A stretch of 64,000 nt of DNA from Nocardia aurantiaca (GTDB lineage Bacteria > Actinomycetota > Actinomycetes > Mycobacteriales > Mycobacteriaceae). Below, piece after piece: positions 1-8,839 of this stretch. The stretch covers positions 92,805 through 156,804 of the forward strand of contig NZ_WMBB01000017.1 in NCBI RefSeq assembly GCF_009708175.1, in the 5' to 3' direction. Made by a program: the position numbers and the translations under genes. Every line of letters starts with the position of its first letter. Within the stretch, counting starts at the first letter, position 1. Under the pieces are notes generated by a model, which was not told where the DNA came from, made no database searches, and saw nothing but the letters and a program-made list of their open reading frames with translations.

Positions 1-973
1 GCTGCACATCCAGCAGCGGGCCGCGGCCGGTGCCCGCGAGGTCGGCGCGGGCGGCCTGCGCACCGACACCGAGCGCCCAGTTGGCCAGGGCCTTCTTGAC
101 CGGGCTGGCCTCGGTGGCGAGCTTGGCGTCGATTCCGGCCTTGATCTTCTGCCATACGCGCGGCACACCGAAGAACGCGGTCGGGCGGGCGTCGGGCAGG
201 GCCGCGGCGATCTCACGCGGATCGGGCACACAGGTCACCTGCACACCGGTGAACAGATTGGCGCAGTGACCCGAAATGCGGTCGGCCACATGGGCGGCCG
301 GGAGGTAGGACACCGAGCGGTCGTCGAGGCCGACGGTCAGCGGCCCCTCGACCAGGCCCACGATCTGGGCGACGACATTCTTGTGGGTGAGTTCCACACC
401 CTTGGAGGGGCCGGTGGTGCCGGAGGTGTAGATCAGCGTCGCCACATCGTCGGGCTGCACCGCCTGCCAGGCGGCGTCGAAGTCGAAATCCTGCTTCGGC
501 GCGGCCTCCACCTCGGCCAGGGTCAGCGTGCCCGCCGCCGAACCCTCCACCAGCACAATGTGTTCCAGCTCCACGCCGGCTGCGCGCACCACGTCCAGGA
601 ACCCCGGTTCGGTGATCACCACCTTGTTCTCCGCATTGGTGAACAGATGCGCGATCTGCTCCGGCGAACTGGTGTTGTAGATCGAGAACGGTGTCGCACC
701 CACGTGCAACGCCGCGGTATCGACCAGATTGAACTCCGGCCGGTTGGTCAGCATGATCCCCACGGTGTCGCCGCGCCCCACCCCCAGCCCGGCCAACCCC
801 GCCGCGATCGAACGCACCCGCTCCCCGTACTCGCGCCACGTGAGCTGCTGTGTCCCGCCGACCGTGCGCAACGCCACCTGTCCCGGCCGCAGCGTCACGG
901 TCTCCTGAAACGCCTGCGGAATCGTATAAACGGTCTTCCCAGATGCGTGCGCATAGCTGATGTCAGTCGTCAT
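1..973 (-). CDS. Long-chain fatty-acid--CoA ligase (FadD15-like), C-terminus outside window
   Basis: AMP-forming acyl-CoA synthetase: activates a fatty acid with ATP to acyl-AMP and then acyl-CoA. About 324 residues are visible; the gene runs off the left edge, so the adenylate-binding C-terminal half is missing. The start is ATG at 973 (MTTDISYAHASG). The N-terminus carries the family pattern LTWREYGERVRSIAAGLA followed by GVGRGDTV, and the P-loop YTSGTTGPSKG lies near residues 180-190. It is a clear paralogue of the complete ligase at 51553-53388: the same blocks align along the whole visible length. It is likely soluble or membrane-associated and feeds lipid synthesis or beta-oxidation. 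Substrate chain length cannot be read from the sequence. Confidence 0.93.
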   Translation of the reverse strand, partial: MTTDISYAHASGKTVYTIPQAFQETVTLRPGQVALRTVGGTQQLTWREYGERVRSIAAGLAGLGVGRGDTVGIMLTNRPEFNLVDTAALHVGATPFSIYNTSSPEQIAHLFTNAENKVVITEPGFLDVVRAAGVELEHIVLVEGSAAGTLTLAEVEAAPKQDFDFDAAWQAVQPDDVATLIYTSGTTGPSKGVELTHKNVVAQIVGLVEGPLTVGLDDRSVSYLPAAHVADRISGHCANLFTGVQVTCVPDPREIAAALPDARPTAFFGVPRVWQKIKAGIDAKLATEASPVKKALANWALGVGAQAARADLAGTGRGPLLDVQ

Positions 974-1511
974 AACCCTTTTCCCGATTGCCTCTCGCTG
1001 CGCCCCGCCACCCGCCGCGCGCCCACCGCGCGCACCCCGACGTCCGAGAGAACGACCAACCCGATCACGCGATGGCCACGCGCCGTCTGTGGCGCGGCTC
1101 ACTCATCGTAACCAGATCTTTACGACTGTGTCGCGCGGTACACCGGCCACGCCGGTGGCCGAAATCATCGATCGCCCGGGCGACGGAGCCCATCCTGGCC
1201 CGCGCACGCCAGGTGACCGACCGTCGCCATGCGGACTCGGATGCCCGAACGAAATCCGGCGAATTCGCCTCGGCAGCCATGTACAGCGTGGCGCGCTCGC
1301 TCAGCGGTTCGGTGTCCAGGGCGCCGGTTCAGCGGTGAGTGCGGCCTGCTCGACCGCTTGCACCTCGGTCATCGACCGCACCGCGCACAGCCCGAATCGG
1401 CCGGGGTGTATGCCGCGTGATCGCGGGAACGGGAATCGGCGCGGTGGCCGAGCATCCGCATTCCCACCGGAGGCAACGTCACGGCCGGACATACGGAATG
1501 AACCGGAGCGG
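974..1511. other. Intergenic, no gene seen
   Basis: About 540 bases between the divergent acyl-CoA ligase start (973) and the pyrD stop (1512). Short open frames exist on both strands but none has a recognisable domain, a convincing ribosome site or consistent codon bias. It should hold the ligase promoter; no clear operator was identified. Confidence 0.5.
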
Positions 1512-2603
1512 TCAGGCGCGGGTCGTGTGTTCTGCGCCGACGGCTTCGGAGAGATTGGAATAGCCGTGAGCGCGCAGTTTCGCGGCGAGGCCCCGGTGGA
1601 TGTGCTTGGCCCACAACGGGCCGCCGTAGATGAAGCCGGTATAGCCCTGGAGGAGGGAGGCGCCGGCGAGGATGCGTTCCCAGGCCTGGTCGGCGGTTTC
1701 GATGCCGCCGACCGAGATCAGGACGAGCTTGTCGCCTACGCGGGCGTAGAGGCGGCGCAGAACCTCGAGGGAGCGGTCGGCTACCGGGGCGCCGGAGAGG
1801 CCCCCTGCGCCAATGGGTTCCACTTCGGAGGCGGGGGTGCGCAGGCCGTCGCGGCGGATTGTGGTGTTGGTGGCGACGATGCCGGCCAGGCCGAGTTCGA
1901 CGGCGAGGTCGGCGACAGCGTCGATGTCCTCGTCGGAAAGATCGGGGGCGATCTTGACCAGGACGGGGACCGAGACGGTGTCGAGGACGGCCTGCAGAAT
2001 CGGGCGCAGGGAGGTCACCGCTTGCAGGTCGCGCAGGCCTGGGGTGTTGGGGGAGCTGACATTGACGACGATGAAGTCGGCCAGCGGGCCCAGCAGCTTC
2101 GCCGAGAGGGCGTAATCGGTTGCGGCGTCCTCGGGTTCGACGACCTTGGTCTTGCCGATGTTGGCGCCGATCGGGACGCCTCCGGGCAGGCGGTGGGCCA
2201 GGTGTTCGGCGGCGGCGGCCGCGCCGAAGTTGTTGAAGCCCATGCGGTTGATGAGCGCCCGGTCCGCGGGGAGGCGGAACAGCCGGGGGGCGGGGTTGCC
2301 AGGCTGGGCCTGGGCGGTGACAGTGCCGATTTCGGCGTAACCGAAACCGAGCGAGCCCCACGTGTCGACGCCGTCGGCGTTCTTGTCGAAGCCGGCGGCC
2401 AGACCCAGGGGCGCGGGGAAGTCCACGCCGAACACGCGGGTGCGCAGGATCGGGTCGTCGGCCACGAGCAGCTTGCCGGTCAGCGCACGGCCCGGGGCGA
2501 ACCGGGTCGCGAGCTTCATGGCGGCGAAAGCCAGGTGGTGAATGCGTTCCGGCGGCAGCAGGAACATCACCTTCAGCAGCAGACGGTACAGACGCTCATA
2601 CAT
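1512..2603 (-). CDS. pyrD: Dihydroorotate dehydrogenase (quinone), class 2
   Basis: Oxidises dihydroorotate to orotate in pyrimidine synthesis, passing electrons through FMN to membrane quinone. It is 363 residues, normal for class 2. The amphipathic N-terminal helix (MYERLYRLLLKVMFLLPPE) is the quinone/membrane docking part. The TIM barrel shows GLAAGFDKNADG near residue 70, NRMGFNN near 118 and NVSSPNTPGLR, whose serine is the class 2 catalytic base. The C-terminal phosphate-binding ISVGGIETADQAWERI and GYTGFIYGGP are present. It is followed by the DUF5703 gene's end at 2610 on the same strand, 6 bases upstream of the pyrD start, so the two are probably co-transcribed. Confidence 0.98.
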   Translation of the reverse strand: MYERLYRLLLKVMFLLPPERIHHLAFAAMKLATRFAPGRALTGKLLVADDPILRTRVFGVDFPAPLGLAAGFDKNADGVDTWGSLGFGYAEIGTVTAQAQPGNPAPRLFRLPADRALINRMGFNNFGAAAAAEHLAHRLPGGVPIGANIGKTKVVEPEDAATDYALSAKLLGPLADFIVVNVSSPNTPGLRDLQAVTSLRPILQAVLDTVSVPVLVKIAPDLSDEDIDAVADLAVELGLAGIVATNTTIRRDGLRTPASEVEPIGAGGLSGAPVADRSLEVLRRLYARVGDKLVLISVGGIETADQAWERILAGASLLQGYTGFIYGGPLWAKHIHRGLAAKLRAHGYSNLSEAVGAEHTTRA

Positions 2604-2609
2604 GGGGGG

Positions 2610-2876
2610 TTACATCACCGCCTCGGGTGTCGGGGATAGCAGGGAACTCTTGCGGCGGCGCAGTAACACTCGACGACTGCCGTCGGTGTAGGCACGTACC
2701 CGCGACAGCTCCCAGCCGCCGTATTCGGCGTGAATGGCGAGCCGCATGGACGCGGTGACCCTGCTGACGCCGGGAGGCAACCGCAGGGGCACGTATTCCC
2801 ATTCGTCGCTGGATTCCTCCCAGCCTTCCGGTAATGTGCGCGATTGGTGCGCCGATCGTGAGGCCCGTGCCATCAC
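2610..2876 (-). CDS. DUF5703 family small protein
   Basis: 88-residue protein of unknown function found in actinobacteria. The body WEYVPLRLPPGVSR, then MRLAIHAEYGGWELSRVR and DGSRRVLLRRR is the conserved DUF5703 core, basic at the C-terminus with no membrane segment. Its start overlaps the stop of the upstream lipoprotein gene (2873-2876 shared), and pyrD begins 6 bases after its stop, so lipoprotein, DUF5703 and pyrD look like one translationally coupled unit. In M. tuberculosis a small conserved gene sits in the same neighbourhood of pyrD/lppL (recalled, not checked). Confidence 0.85.
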   Translation of the reverse strand: MMARASRSAHQSRTLPEGWEESSDEWEYVPLRLPPGVSRVTASMRLAIHAEYGGWELSRVRAYTDGSRRVLLRRRKSSLLSPTPEAVM

Positions 2877-3880
2877 TGCCCTCTCTTCCGCTGGTCCGCG
2901 CCGATCCGTTGCAGACCGTCACCGGTCGCGGATCCCACGAACATCTCACCGGTGCGGCTGTCGATGGTTACCGCGTTGGGCTGGCGCACCGTCGGGTAGC
3001 GCCCTACCTCTACCGGTATACCCGTCGACAGGTCGTAGCCGACGACTTCGTTGCTGCCTGTCAGCGTCACCCACACGGTCTCGGACCGCTGATCGTAGGC
3101 GAGTGCGTAGGGCGAAGAGCCTACCGGGAAACGCTGGTGCAGGACCAAGGGATCGGCGGTGTAGACCAGCAGTTCCCCTCCGGCGGTGTCGGTGACGATG
3201 CGGCGGCCGAAGTGGTCGCCGATCATGTTGGTGGCTCCGTCGCCGGCGCGCAGGGACAGCCCGAGCTTGTTGGAGGCGAGGTCGAGCTGCACGACGGCGG
3301 TCTGGCGACGATCCAGCACGACCACCGCGCCGTCGGCGGCATCCACCACATCAGCGGAGGACAGACCCGAAATGGTGTGGCGCACGGTGCCGTCCGCGTC
3401 GAGCAGCAGCACCTTGCCGTTGGCCAGGCCCACTACCAGCGACCCGTCGGCGCGCGACGCCGCCGAGTGCACGTCGCCGTCGACCGTGATCGCGGTGACC
3501 GCGCCGGAGGCGGCGTCGACGCGCAGGATCTTGCCGGGCACCGCGACCAGGATCTCCCCGGGCTTGCCCAGCGACAGTGCGGCGGCCTTGCCGGGCAGGG
3601 CGACCGGGCGGGTGACGCCCTTGTCGATGAGTTGCAGGGTGGCACCGGAATCCACGACCGCGGCCAGCACACCGGTGGCGGGTTCGTCGAGCAGCAGGGA
3701 GATCGGCGCGCTGGGGCTCACCTGTCCGGTGGGCGCGGCCGCGGCGCTGGGAGCGGCGGCCGGGGTCGCCGGGTCCCGGGTGGCGTTGTCGGCGTTGTCC
3801 TCCTGCGAGGAACACCCGGCCAGCAGGGTCACCGCCGCCACCCCCGCGAGGGCCGACCGGATCCAGCCGCGACGGCGCAT
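2873..3880 (-). CDS. LppL-like beta-propeller lipoprotein
   Basis: Predicted exported lipoprotein of 335 residues. The ATG at 3880 is chosen because AAGGGAG lies about 8 bases upstream and it gives a standard signal peptide: MRRRGWIRSALAGVAAVTLLAGC, with lipobox LLAGC. A low-complexity Ala/Pro linker follows, then repeated blades (for example ASRADGSLVVGLANGKVLLLDADG; YALAYDQRSETVWVTLTGSNEVVGYD) typical of YncE/SMP-30-like seven-bladed propellers. The position beside pyrD matches lppL (Rv2138) of M. tuberculosis. The role is unknown; propellers of this type are often binding or scaffold proteins outside the membrane. Confidence 0.85.
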   Translation of the reverse strand: MRRRGWIRSALAGVAAVTLLAGCSSQEDNADNATRDPATPAAAPSAAAAPTGQVSPSAPISLLLDEPATGVLAAVVDSGATLQLIDKGVTRPVALPGKAAALSLGKPGEILVAVPGKILRVDAASGAVTAITVDGDVHSAASRADGSLVVGLANGKVLLLDADGTVRHTISGLSSADVVDAADGAVVVLDRRQTAVVQLDLASNKLGLSLRAGDGATNMIGDHFGRRIVTDTAGGELLVYTADPLVLHQRFPVGSSPYALAYDQRSETVWVTLTGSNEVVGYDLSTGIPVEVGRYPTVRQPNAVTIDSRTGEMFVGSATGDGLQRIGADQRKRGQ

Positions 3881-4035
3881 GCAGCGAACTCCCTTACTGA
3901 CCGAACTGACGAGCGAAATCATGCGTGCTCTCTTATCTGACCATGATCGGCCACAGCGACCGACAAGTGGGGGTCTTCGCGACGGCGTGCCACGTGTCTC
4001 CGGGACCGATTTCCATGATGTGACATGGGCTTTCG

Positions 4036-4455
4036 GTGGCACTGTCGGTCCAGGCGGTTACCGTGGAAAGCAAAAGCGTGCCGTATCTGGGAGATCAGTT
4101 GGTAGCCGACCACACTTCGGGCTTCATCGTCGAAGACGTGACCATGGGTCGTTACGCGCACGGGTTCGGGGTCACCGCGGACGGGCGGTCGTTCGCCTTC
4201 CGGACCCACAGGGCGACATTGACCCTCGAGATCTATCGGCCCGATCTCGCGACCACCGTGCCCGCGCCCGAGGACATCGAGGCGGTGGCCGTGGCGCCGG
4301 TCACCGATATCGATCTCGACGACGAGCGCAGTGTGGTGGCGCTGGTGCGGGATCTGATTCCACAGGCCACGCCGGTGCCGACCGCGCAACCGCGCGAGGC
4401 CACGACGGTGCGGGCGTTGTTGAGCCGTTTGGCCGCGGTCATCGACGGCATGTGA
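4036..4455 (+). CDS. Hypothetical protein, 139 residues
   Basis: Not recognised. An acidic soluble protein with no signal peptide or membrane segment. The N-terminal part (VPYLGDQLVADHTSGFIVEDVTMGRYAHGFGV) and the end (TVRALLSRLAAVIDGM) look like an ordered compact domain. The GTG at 4036 is given; a GTG at 4063 follows AGGCGG by 4 bases and is an alternative start. It is divergent from the LppL-like gene and upstream of the lipoprotein/MMPL operon, with 89 bases between. Confidence 0.65.
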   Translation: MALSVQAVTVESKSVPYLGDQLVADHTSGFIVEDVTMGRYAHGFGVTADGRSFAFRTHRATLTLEIYRPDLATTVPAPEDIEAVAVAPVTDIDLDDERSVVALVRDLIPQATPVPTAQPREATTVRALLSRLAAVIDGM

Positions 4456-4544
4456 ACGCGCTGCTGTGACACAGCAATCCCCCTCGGGCGCAGCGCATGA
4501 CAAACTAACGGCACACAACCGCAGTTCGACCTTCGAGGATGTTG

Positions 4545-5084
4545 ATGCGATTTCGACGACCGACCGCCGCCGTGCTCCTGTTGACCGTGGTCGGCGCGTC
4601 GATCGCCGCGTGTGGCGGTGGCTCCGACGACGAGTCCAAGGTGGCCCAGGCACGTTCCTCGGCCTACGCGGCCCTGAGTTCGTCCTCGGCGGCCGCGGCC
4701 GCGCAGAGCAGCGCCAACCGGCCGACCATCCCGTCCGCGGCCGAGCTGGACGCGCAGATCAAGAGCGCGCTGGACCCGAATCTGCCCGACAGTGACCGGA
4801 CCGCGCTGATCGAGGACGGCGAGGCGTTCAAGGACGCCATCCCGGACATGTACAAGGCGCTGCGCGACCATCCGCGCGCGGTGTACGGGGTCAAGGACCC
4901 GGTCTTCGACAACCACGACGGCACCCTGACCGCGACGCTGAGCCTGGACAAGGACGGAACCGGCTCCGATGTGCGTACCACGGTGGTGCATTTCGTGTAC
5001 AAGGACGGGCGCTGGAAGATCTCGCGCACCGACCTGTGCGGCATTCTGCGCTCGGCCGACTACAAGACCGCGGCCTGCGGGTGA
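4545..5084 (+). CDS. Lipoprotein with Mtb12-like C-terminal domain
   Basis: 179-residue predicted lipoprotein. Of two in-frame ATGs (4539, 4545), 4545 is preferred because GAGG sits 6 bases before it and touches 4539. The signal peptide MRFRRPTAAVLLLTVVGASIAAC ends in a lipobox (IAAC). An Ala/Ser-rich linker follows, then a domain starting near residue 60 with LDAQIKSALDP and ending VHFVYKDGRWKISRTDLC, which resembles the Mtb12/low-molecular-weight antigen fold; this match is from memory. Its stop overlaps the MMPL start (TGATG at 5082-5086), so it is probably an accessory factor of that transporter. Confidence 0.82.
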   Translation: MRFRRPTAAVLLLTVVGASIAACGGGSDDESKVAQARSSAYAALSSSSAAAAAQSSANRPTIPSAAELDAQIKSALDPNLPDSDRTALIEDGEAFKDAIPDMYKALRDHPRAVYGVKDPVFDNHDGTLTATLSLDKDGTGSDVRTTVVHFVYKDGRWKISRTDLCGILRSADYKTAACG

Positions 5085-7186
5085 TGCGCGAGGCCGGATC
5101 CCCGCGGTGGGGGCGTTCGATCCACCGCTTCCGGTATGCGGTGTTCGCCATGTTCGGGCTGGTTGTGCTCGTGTCCGGGTTCTACGGGCGGGACCTGGGT
5201 GATCACCTCACACAGGAGGGCTGGTTCGACGATTCGAGTCAGTCGGTGGCGGCGTCGAAGCTGGCCGATTCCACCTTCGGCCGCGACACCGACGCGGATC
5301 TGATCGCCATCTACACCGCCCCGCCCGGATCGACCGTCGATGACGAGCCGGTGCGTAATGCGGTCGCGGCGGAATTGAATCGGCTGCGCACCCAGCACGC
5401 CGACCGGATACTGAAGATCGACTCGTATTGGGACGACGCGCTGATGGGCCGGTTCGCCGACGCCTCCCGCACCCACGCATTCGCCAGCATCGGGCTACGT
5501 GGGGACGGCGGCACCGACACGGTGAACAACTACCTGGCCATCAAGGACGAATTCCATGCGGGCACAACCGGTTCCGGACCGGGTGGGACGACGGTGCAGC
5601 TGGCCGGATTGCAGCCGGTGGTCGAGGGCATCAACACCGGGATGCAGGACGATATCCGCCGTGCGGAGCTGATCGCGCTGCCGCTGGTGGCGATCCTGCT
5701 GTATTTCGTGTTCGGCGGGGTGGTGGGGGCGCTGCTGCCGGTGCTGATCGGCGGCATGACGATCCTGGGAAGCCAGGGCATCATGCGGCTGCTGACCAAT
5801 CATCTGCAGGTCAATGTGTTCGCCTCGGCGGTGGTCACGCTGGTGAGCTTGGGGCTGGCGATCGACTACGGGTTGTTCGCGGTGACCCGGTTCCGTGAGG
5901 AACTGGCGGCGGGCCGCAGCGTGGAGGAGGCGACCGCCCGCACGGTCGCCACGGCCGGGCGCACGGTGTTGTTCTCGGCGGCGATCATCGCGGTGAGCCT
6001 GGGCGCGTTGTTCATCTACCCGAACGGGGTCCTGCGCTCGGTGCCGCTGGGCGGCATCTCCTCGGTGCTGTTGGCGGCGGTGCTGTCGGTGACGGCGTTG
6101 CCGGCGGTGCTGTCGATCGTGGGGCGGCGCATCGATCTATGGGGCTGGCATCGGCTGGCCAGTATCCGTACCGCCGAGCAGATCGATGCCGGATTCTTCT
6201 CGCGGCTGGCGCTGTTCGCCATGCGCAAGCCGTGGCTGGTGATCGCGCCGGTGGTGTTGATGCTGCTGCCATTGATTCTGCCGTTCCGCCACATCGAGTT
6301 CGGGGGTTTGAGCGAGCGGTATCTGTCCTCGGACAATCCGGCGCGGGTGGCCCAGCAGGACTTCGATCGCAGGTTCCCGCAATTCCGCACCGAGCCGCTG
6401 AAGCTGGTGGTGGTGGGTGCGAATCCGCAGCAGCTGTCCGATATTCGCTACGAGGCCAACCAGATTGTCGGTCCGAAGATGACGGGGCCGTTCGATCCGG
6501 CCGCGCCGACCAAGGATCAGGTGACAGTGCTGGCCAGCGGGCTGGTCGACAAGCGCGATGCCGACAGTGTGATGGCGGCGCTGCGATCGATCCCCGAGCC
6601 CGATGGCGTGCACGTGATGGTCGCGGGTGTGCCTGCCCTGGAACGTGATTCGATCCAGGGCTTGATCAAGGGCCTGCCGTTGCTGGTGGCGATTCTGATC
6701 GCGGCGGCGGTCGCGTTGATGTATGCGGCATTCCGGTCATTGGTGCTGGCGATCAAGGCGGTCGTCATGAGCGCGCTCAGCCTGGGTGCGACGCTCGGTG
6801 TGCTGACCTGGATCTTCGTGGAGGGTCACGGCGCGGGCCTGTTCGACTTCACCCCGGGCCCGCTCATGTTCGCGGTCCTGGTGCTGATCGTGACGGTCCT
6901 GTTCGGTCTCTCGACCGACTACGAGGTGTTCCTGCAGTCGCGGATGGCCGAGGCGCGGGCGGCGGGAGCCGCCGCGCCCGAGGCGATCCGCTACGGCATC
7001 GCCCACACCGGCGGTGTCATCACCTCGGCCGCGGCGATTCTGATCGTGGTCACCGGTGCGTTCGGGTTCTCGGATCTGGTGCTCATGAAATACATTGCCT
7101 ACGGCATGATCGCGGCACTGGTGTTGGACGCCACCGTGATCCGCGTGTTGTTGACTCCTGCGGTATTGAAGTTGGTCTGGCGATGA
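5084..7186 (+). CDS. MMPL family RND transporter
   Basis: Inner-membrane proton-driven exporter of about 700 residues, likely for a lipid or cell-envelope compound. The ATG at 5084 overlaps the upstream lipoprotein stop. It has two repeats, each with one N-terminal membrane helix, an extracytoplasmic porter domain and a bundle of helices. The paired Asp-Tyr residues of the proton relay are present: AIDYGLFAVTRF (D261) and STDYEVFLQSRM (D612). There is no long cytoplasmic C-terminal tail, unlike MmpL3. Operon with a lipoprotein before it and a small membrane protein after it (4-base ATGA overlap). Substrate unknown. Confidence 0.95.
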   Translation: MREAGSPRWGRSIHRFRYAVFAMFGLVVLVSGFYGRDLGDHLTQEGWFDDSSQSVAASKLADSTFGRDTDADLIAIYTAPPGSTVDDEPVRNAVAAELNRLRTQHADRILKIDSYWDDALMGRFADASRTHAFASIGLRGDGGTDTVNNYLAIKDEFHAGTTGSGPGGTTVQLAGLQPVVEGINTGMQDDIRRAELIALPLVAILLYFVFGGVVGALLPVLIGGMTILGSQGIMRLLTNHLQVNVFASAVVTLVSLGLAIDYGLFAVTRFREELAAGRSVEEATARTVATAGRTVLFSAAIIAVSLGALFIYPNGVLRSVPLGGISSVLLAAVLSVTALPAVLSIVGRRIDLWGWHRLASIRTAEQIDAGFFSRLALFAMRKPWLVIAPVVLMLLPLILPFRHIEFGGLSERYLSSDNPARVAQQDFDRRFPQFRTEPLKLVVVGANPQQLSDIRYEANQIVGPKMTGPFDPAAPTKDQVTVLASGLVDKRDADSVMAALRSIPEPDGVHVMVAGVPALERDSIQGLIKGLPLLVAILIAAAVALMYAAFRSLVLAIKAVVMSALSLGATLGVLTWIFVEGHGAGLFDFTPGPLMFAVLVLIVTVLFGLSTDYEVFLQSRMAEARAAGAAAPEAIRYGIAHTGGVITSAAAILIVVTGAFGFSDLVLMKYIAYGMIAALVLDATVIRVLLTPAVLKLVWR

Positions 7187-7533
7187 GGGTGTTCGAGGGC
7201 GCGAACCTGTTGTTGATGTTCCTGCTGGAACTGTGTGTTCTGGGCGCTGCGGCGTGGTGGGGATTCACCGTGCCGGCGCCGATCGCGGCGCGCATCGTGC
7301 TGGGGCTGGCGGCCCCGGCGGTGTTCATCGTGGTATGGGCGCTGTTCGGTGCGGCCAAGGATCCCCGATTCCCGCAGACCGGTTGGCGGCGGGTGGCTTT
7401 GGAGGTCGTCTGGTTCGGGGCGGCCTCGGTGCTGCTGGGCCTGGCGTGGACTCCGGTCGCCGGTCTCGTGATGTTCGCGCTGTGGTTCGGCAACGGCGTG
7501 CTGCGGCTGGCGTGGGGTCAGCAGAAGCTCTGA
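7183..7533 (+). CDS. YrdB/DUF2568 small membrane protein
   Basis: 116 residues with four predicted membrane helices (start MFLLELCVLGAAAWWG; then IVLGLAAPAVFIVVWALFGA; then VWFGAASVLLGLAWTP; then a C-terminal helix). The central motif AKDPRFP and the overall pattern fit the DUF2568/YrdB family of unknown function. ATGA overlap with the MMPL gene, so it is the last gene of that operon. Confidence 0.88.
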   Translation: MRVFEGANLLLMFLLELCVLGAAAWWGFTVPAPIAARIVLGLAAPAVFIVVWALFGAAKDPRFPQTGWRRVALEVVWFGAASVLLGLAWTPVAGLVMFALWFGNGVLRLAWGQQKL

Positions 7534-7706
7534 CAGGGATCAGCAGGTCTCCGACGCCCTCGGCCGAGCACTACCCGACGTGGGCTGGGCCGAATGCCAT
7601 TGTCGTCGAACATCTTTGGTTTGCACCGGCTTGGGGTCCCGGACTGGCAGGGGCCGGTATTCAGGTAGTCGGGGTAGGGGTGTGGCCAGTCGGGCAGGAT
7701 CGCGTC

Positions 7707-8264
7707 ATGGGGATGGACAAAGCGCGCATGCTTCGGGGCGAGTTGTATCGGGACAACGATCCGGAGCTGGTGGCTGAGCGCCGTGCGTGTCAGGCGTTGC
7801 TGGACCGATTCAACGCGACTCGATCAGGCGAGGATTCCGAACGCCGTGCGATCCTTGCGGAGTTGCTCGGTGCTATCGGCGAGGGCTCGTGGATCATGCC
7901 GAGGTTCCAGTGTGACTATGGCCATCTGATCACAATGGGCCGCAACAGTTTCCTGAACTACGACGCGATCGTGATGGACTGCGCTCCCGTCGTCATCGGC
8001 GATGATGTATCCATCGGTCCGCGTGCGCAGTTGCTGACCGCCCTGCATCCGATGGAAGACCATGAACTGCGCCGTCAGCGCTGGGAGACAGCAACTCCGA
8101 TCGCCATCGGCGACAACGTGTGGCTGGGCGGCGGCGTCATCGTCTGCCCCGGTGTCGCGATCGGCTCGAATACAGTCGTCGGTGCCGGCAGTGTCGTGAC
8201 GAGAAACCTTCCCGCGCAGGTCTTCGCTGCGGGAAATCCTTGCCGGATCATCCGAAAGCTCTAG
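7707..8264 (+). CDS. Sugar O-acetyltransferase (maltose/galactoside type)
   Basis: Transfers acetyl from acetyl-CoA to a sugar hydroxyl. 185 residues, the usual size of LacA/Maa/NodL. The N-terminal Mac helix region has MLRGELYRDNDPELVAER; the left-handed beta-helix shows hexapeptide repeats with GDDVSIGPRAQLLTALHP (catalytic His), then IGDNVWLGGGVIVCPGVAIGS and the closing VFAAGNPCRIIRK. Start ATG 7707 with AGGA 7 bases upstream. It stands alone at the left border of the accessory region, and its 3' end overlaps the end of a truncated resolvase on the other strand. Confidence 0.93.
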   Translation: MGMDKARMLRGELYRDNDPELVAERRACQALLDRFNATRSGEDSERRAILAELLGAIGEGSWIMPRFQCDYGHLITMGRNSFLNYDAIVMDCAPVVIGDDVSIGPRAQLLTALHPMEDHELRRQRWETATPIAIGDNVWLGGGVIVCPGVAIGSNTVVGAGSVVTRNLPAQVFAAGNPCRIIRKL

Positions 8265-8571
8265 CAGGCGACGTGCCTGTCGTGTCGATGCCCTGATCCA
8301 GGACTCCCAGGTCCACGCTCCGTTCCTGCAAGGTCTTCGACAGTTCGACCAGTTGCTCGAGGGAGCGGCCGAGCCGGTCGAGCTTGGTCACCACCAGTTG
8401 GTCGTTGGGTCGGTTGGCGACCAGCAGCGCCTTGGTCAGCTCGGGGCGGGAGGCGAGCTTGCCGGAGGCCTTGTCGATGAAGATCTCCTCACAGCCGGCC
8501 GCGGTGAGCGCGTCGTGTTGGGCTTCGGGATGTTGATCGCGGGTGGAGACTCGCCCGTAGCCGATTCGCAT
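8248..8571 (-). pseudogene. Truncated serine recombinase (resolvase N-terminal domain)
   Basis: Begins as a normal resolvase/invertase, MRIGYGRVSTRDQHPEAQ with the catalytic serine, then KLDRLGRSLEQLVELSKTL and the start of the GIDT motif. Right after GIDTTGTSPA the similarity stops and the frame reads into DNA opposite the acetyltransferase C-terminus. The long helix E and DNA-binding HTH are missing, so it cannot act as a full recombinase. This marks a recombination breakpoint near 8264-8280. Confidence 0.85.
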
Positions 8572-8839
8572 GGCCCGGGAGTGTATTGCGAACCCCCGAC
8601 AGGTTGACATTGGCGCGTACACGGCAACTGTTACAGATTCGACGGTCTCCGACCTGCGGGAATCTCCAGTTGTCGATGTTCGAGGCCGCATTCAGTGATG
8701 TGCAGTGTGCGCTTCAGCGCGGCCGCCGTCGTCGTCGTCCTGGCTAACCGCATGCCGCTGTTGGAGGTAGAGAACGTCCTGAAATGCCGAATGCCGTGCA
8801 TCGGATGCGAGTTGGGTATCGGTATGGTGGGGTGTAGCT

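Noticed and set aside
960..2639. Long plus-strand open frame opposite pyrD
   Set aside because: Shadow caused by high GC; its translation is a repetitive Gly/Asp/Gln-rich sequence without domains, while pyrD on the other strand is complete.
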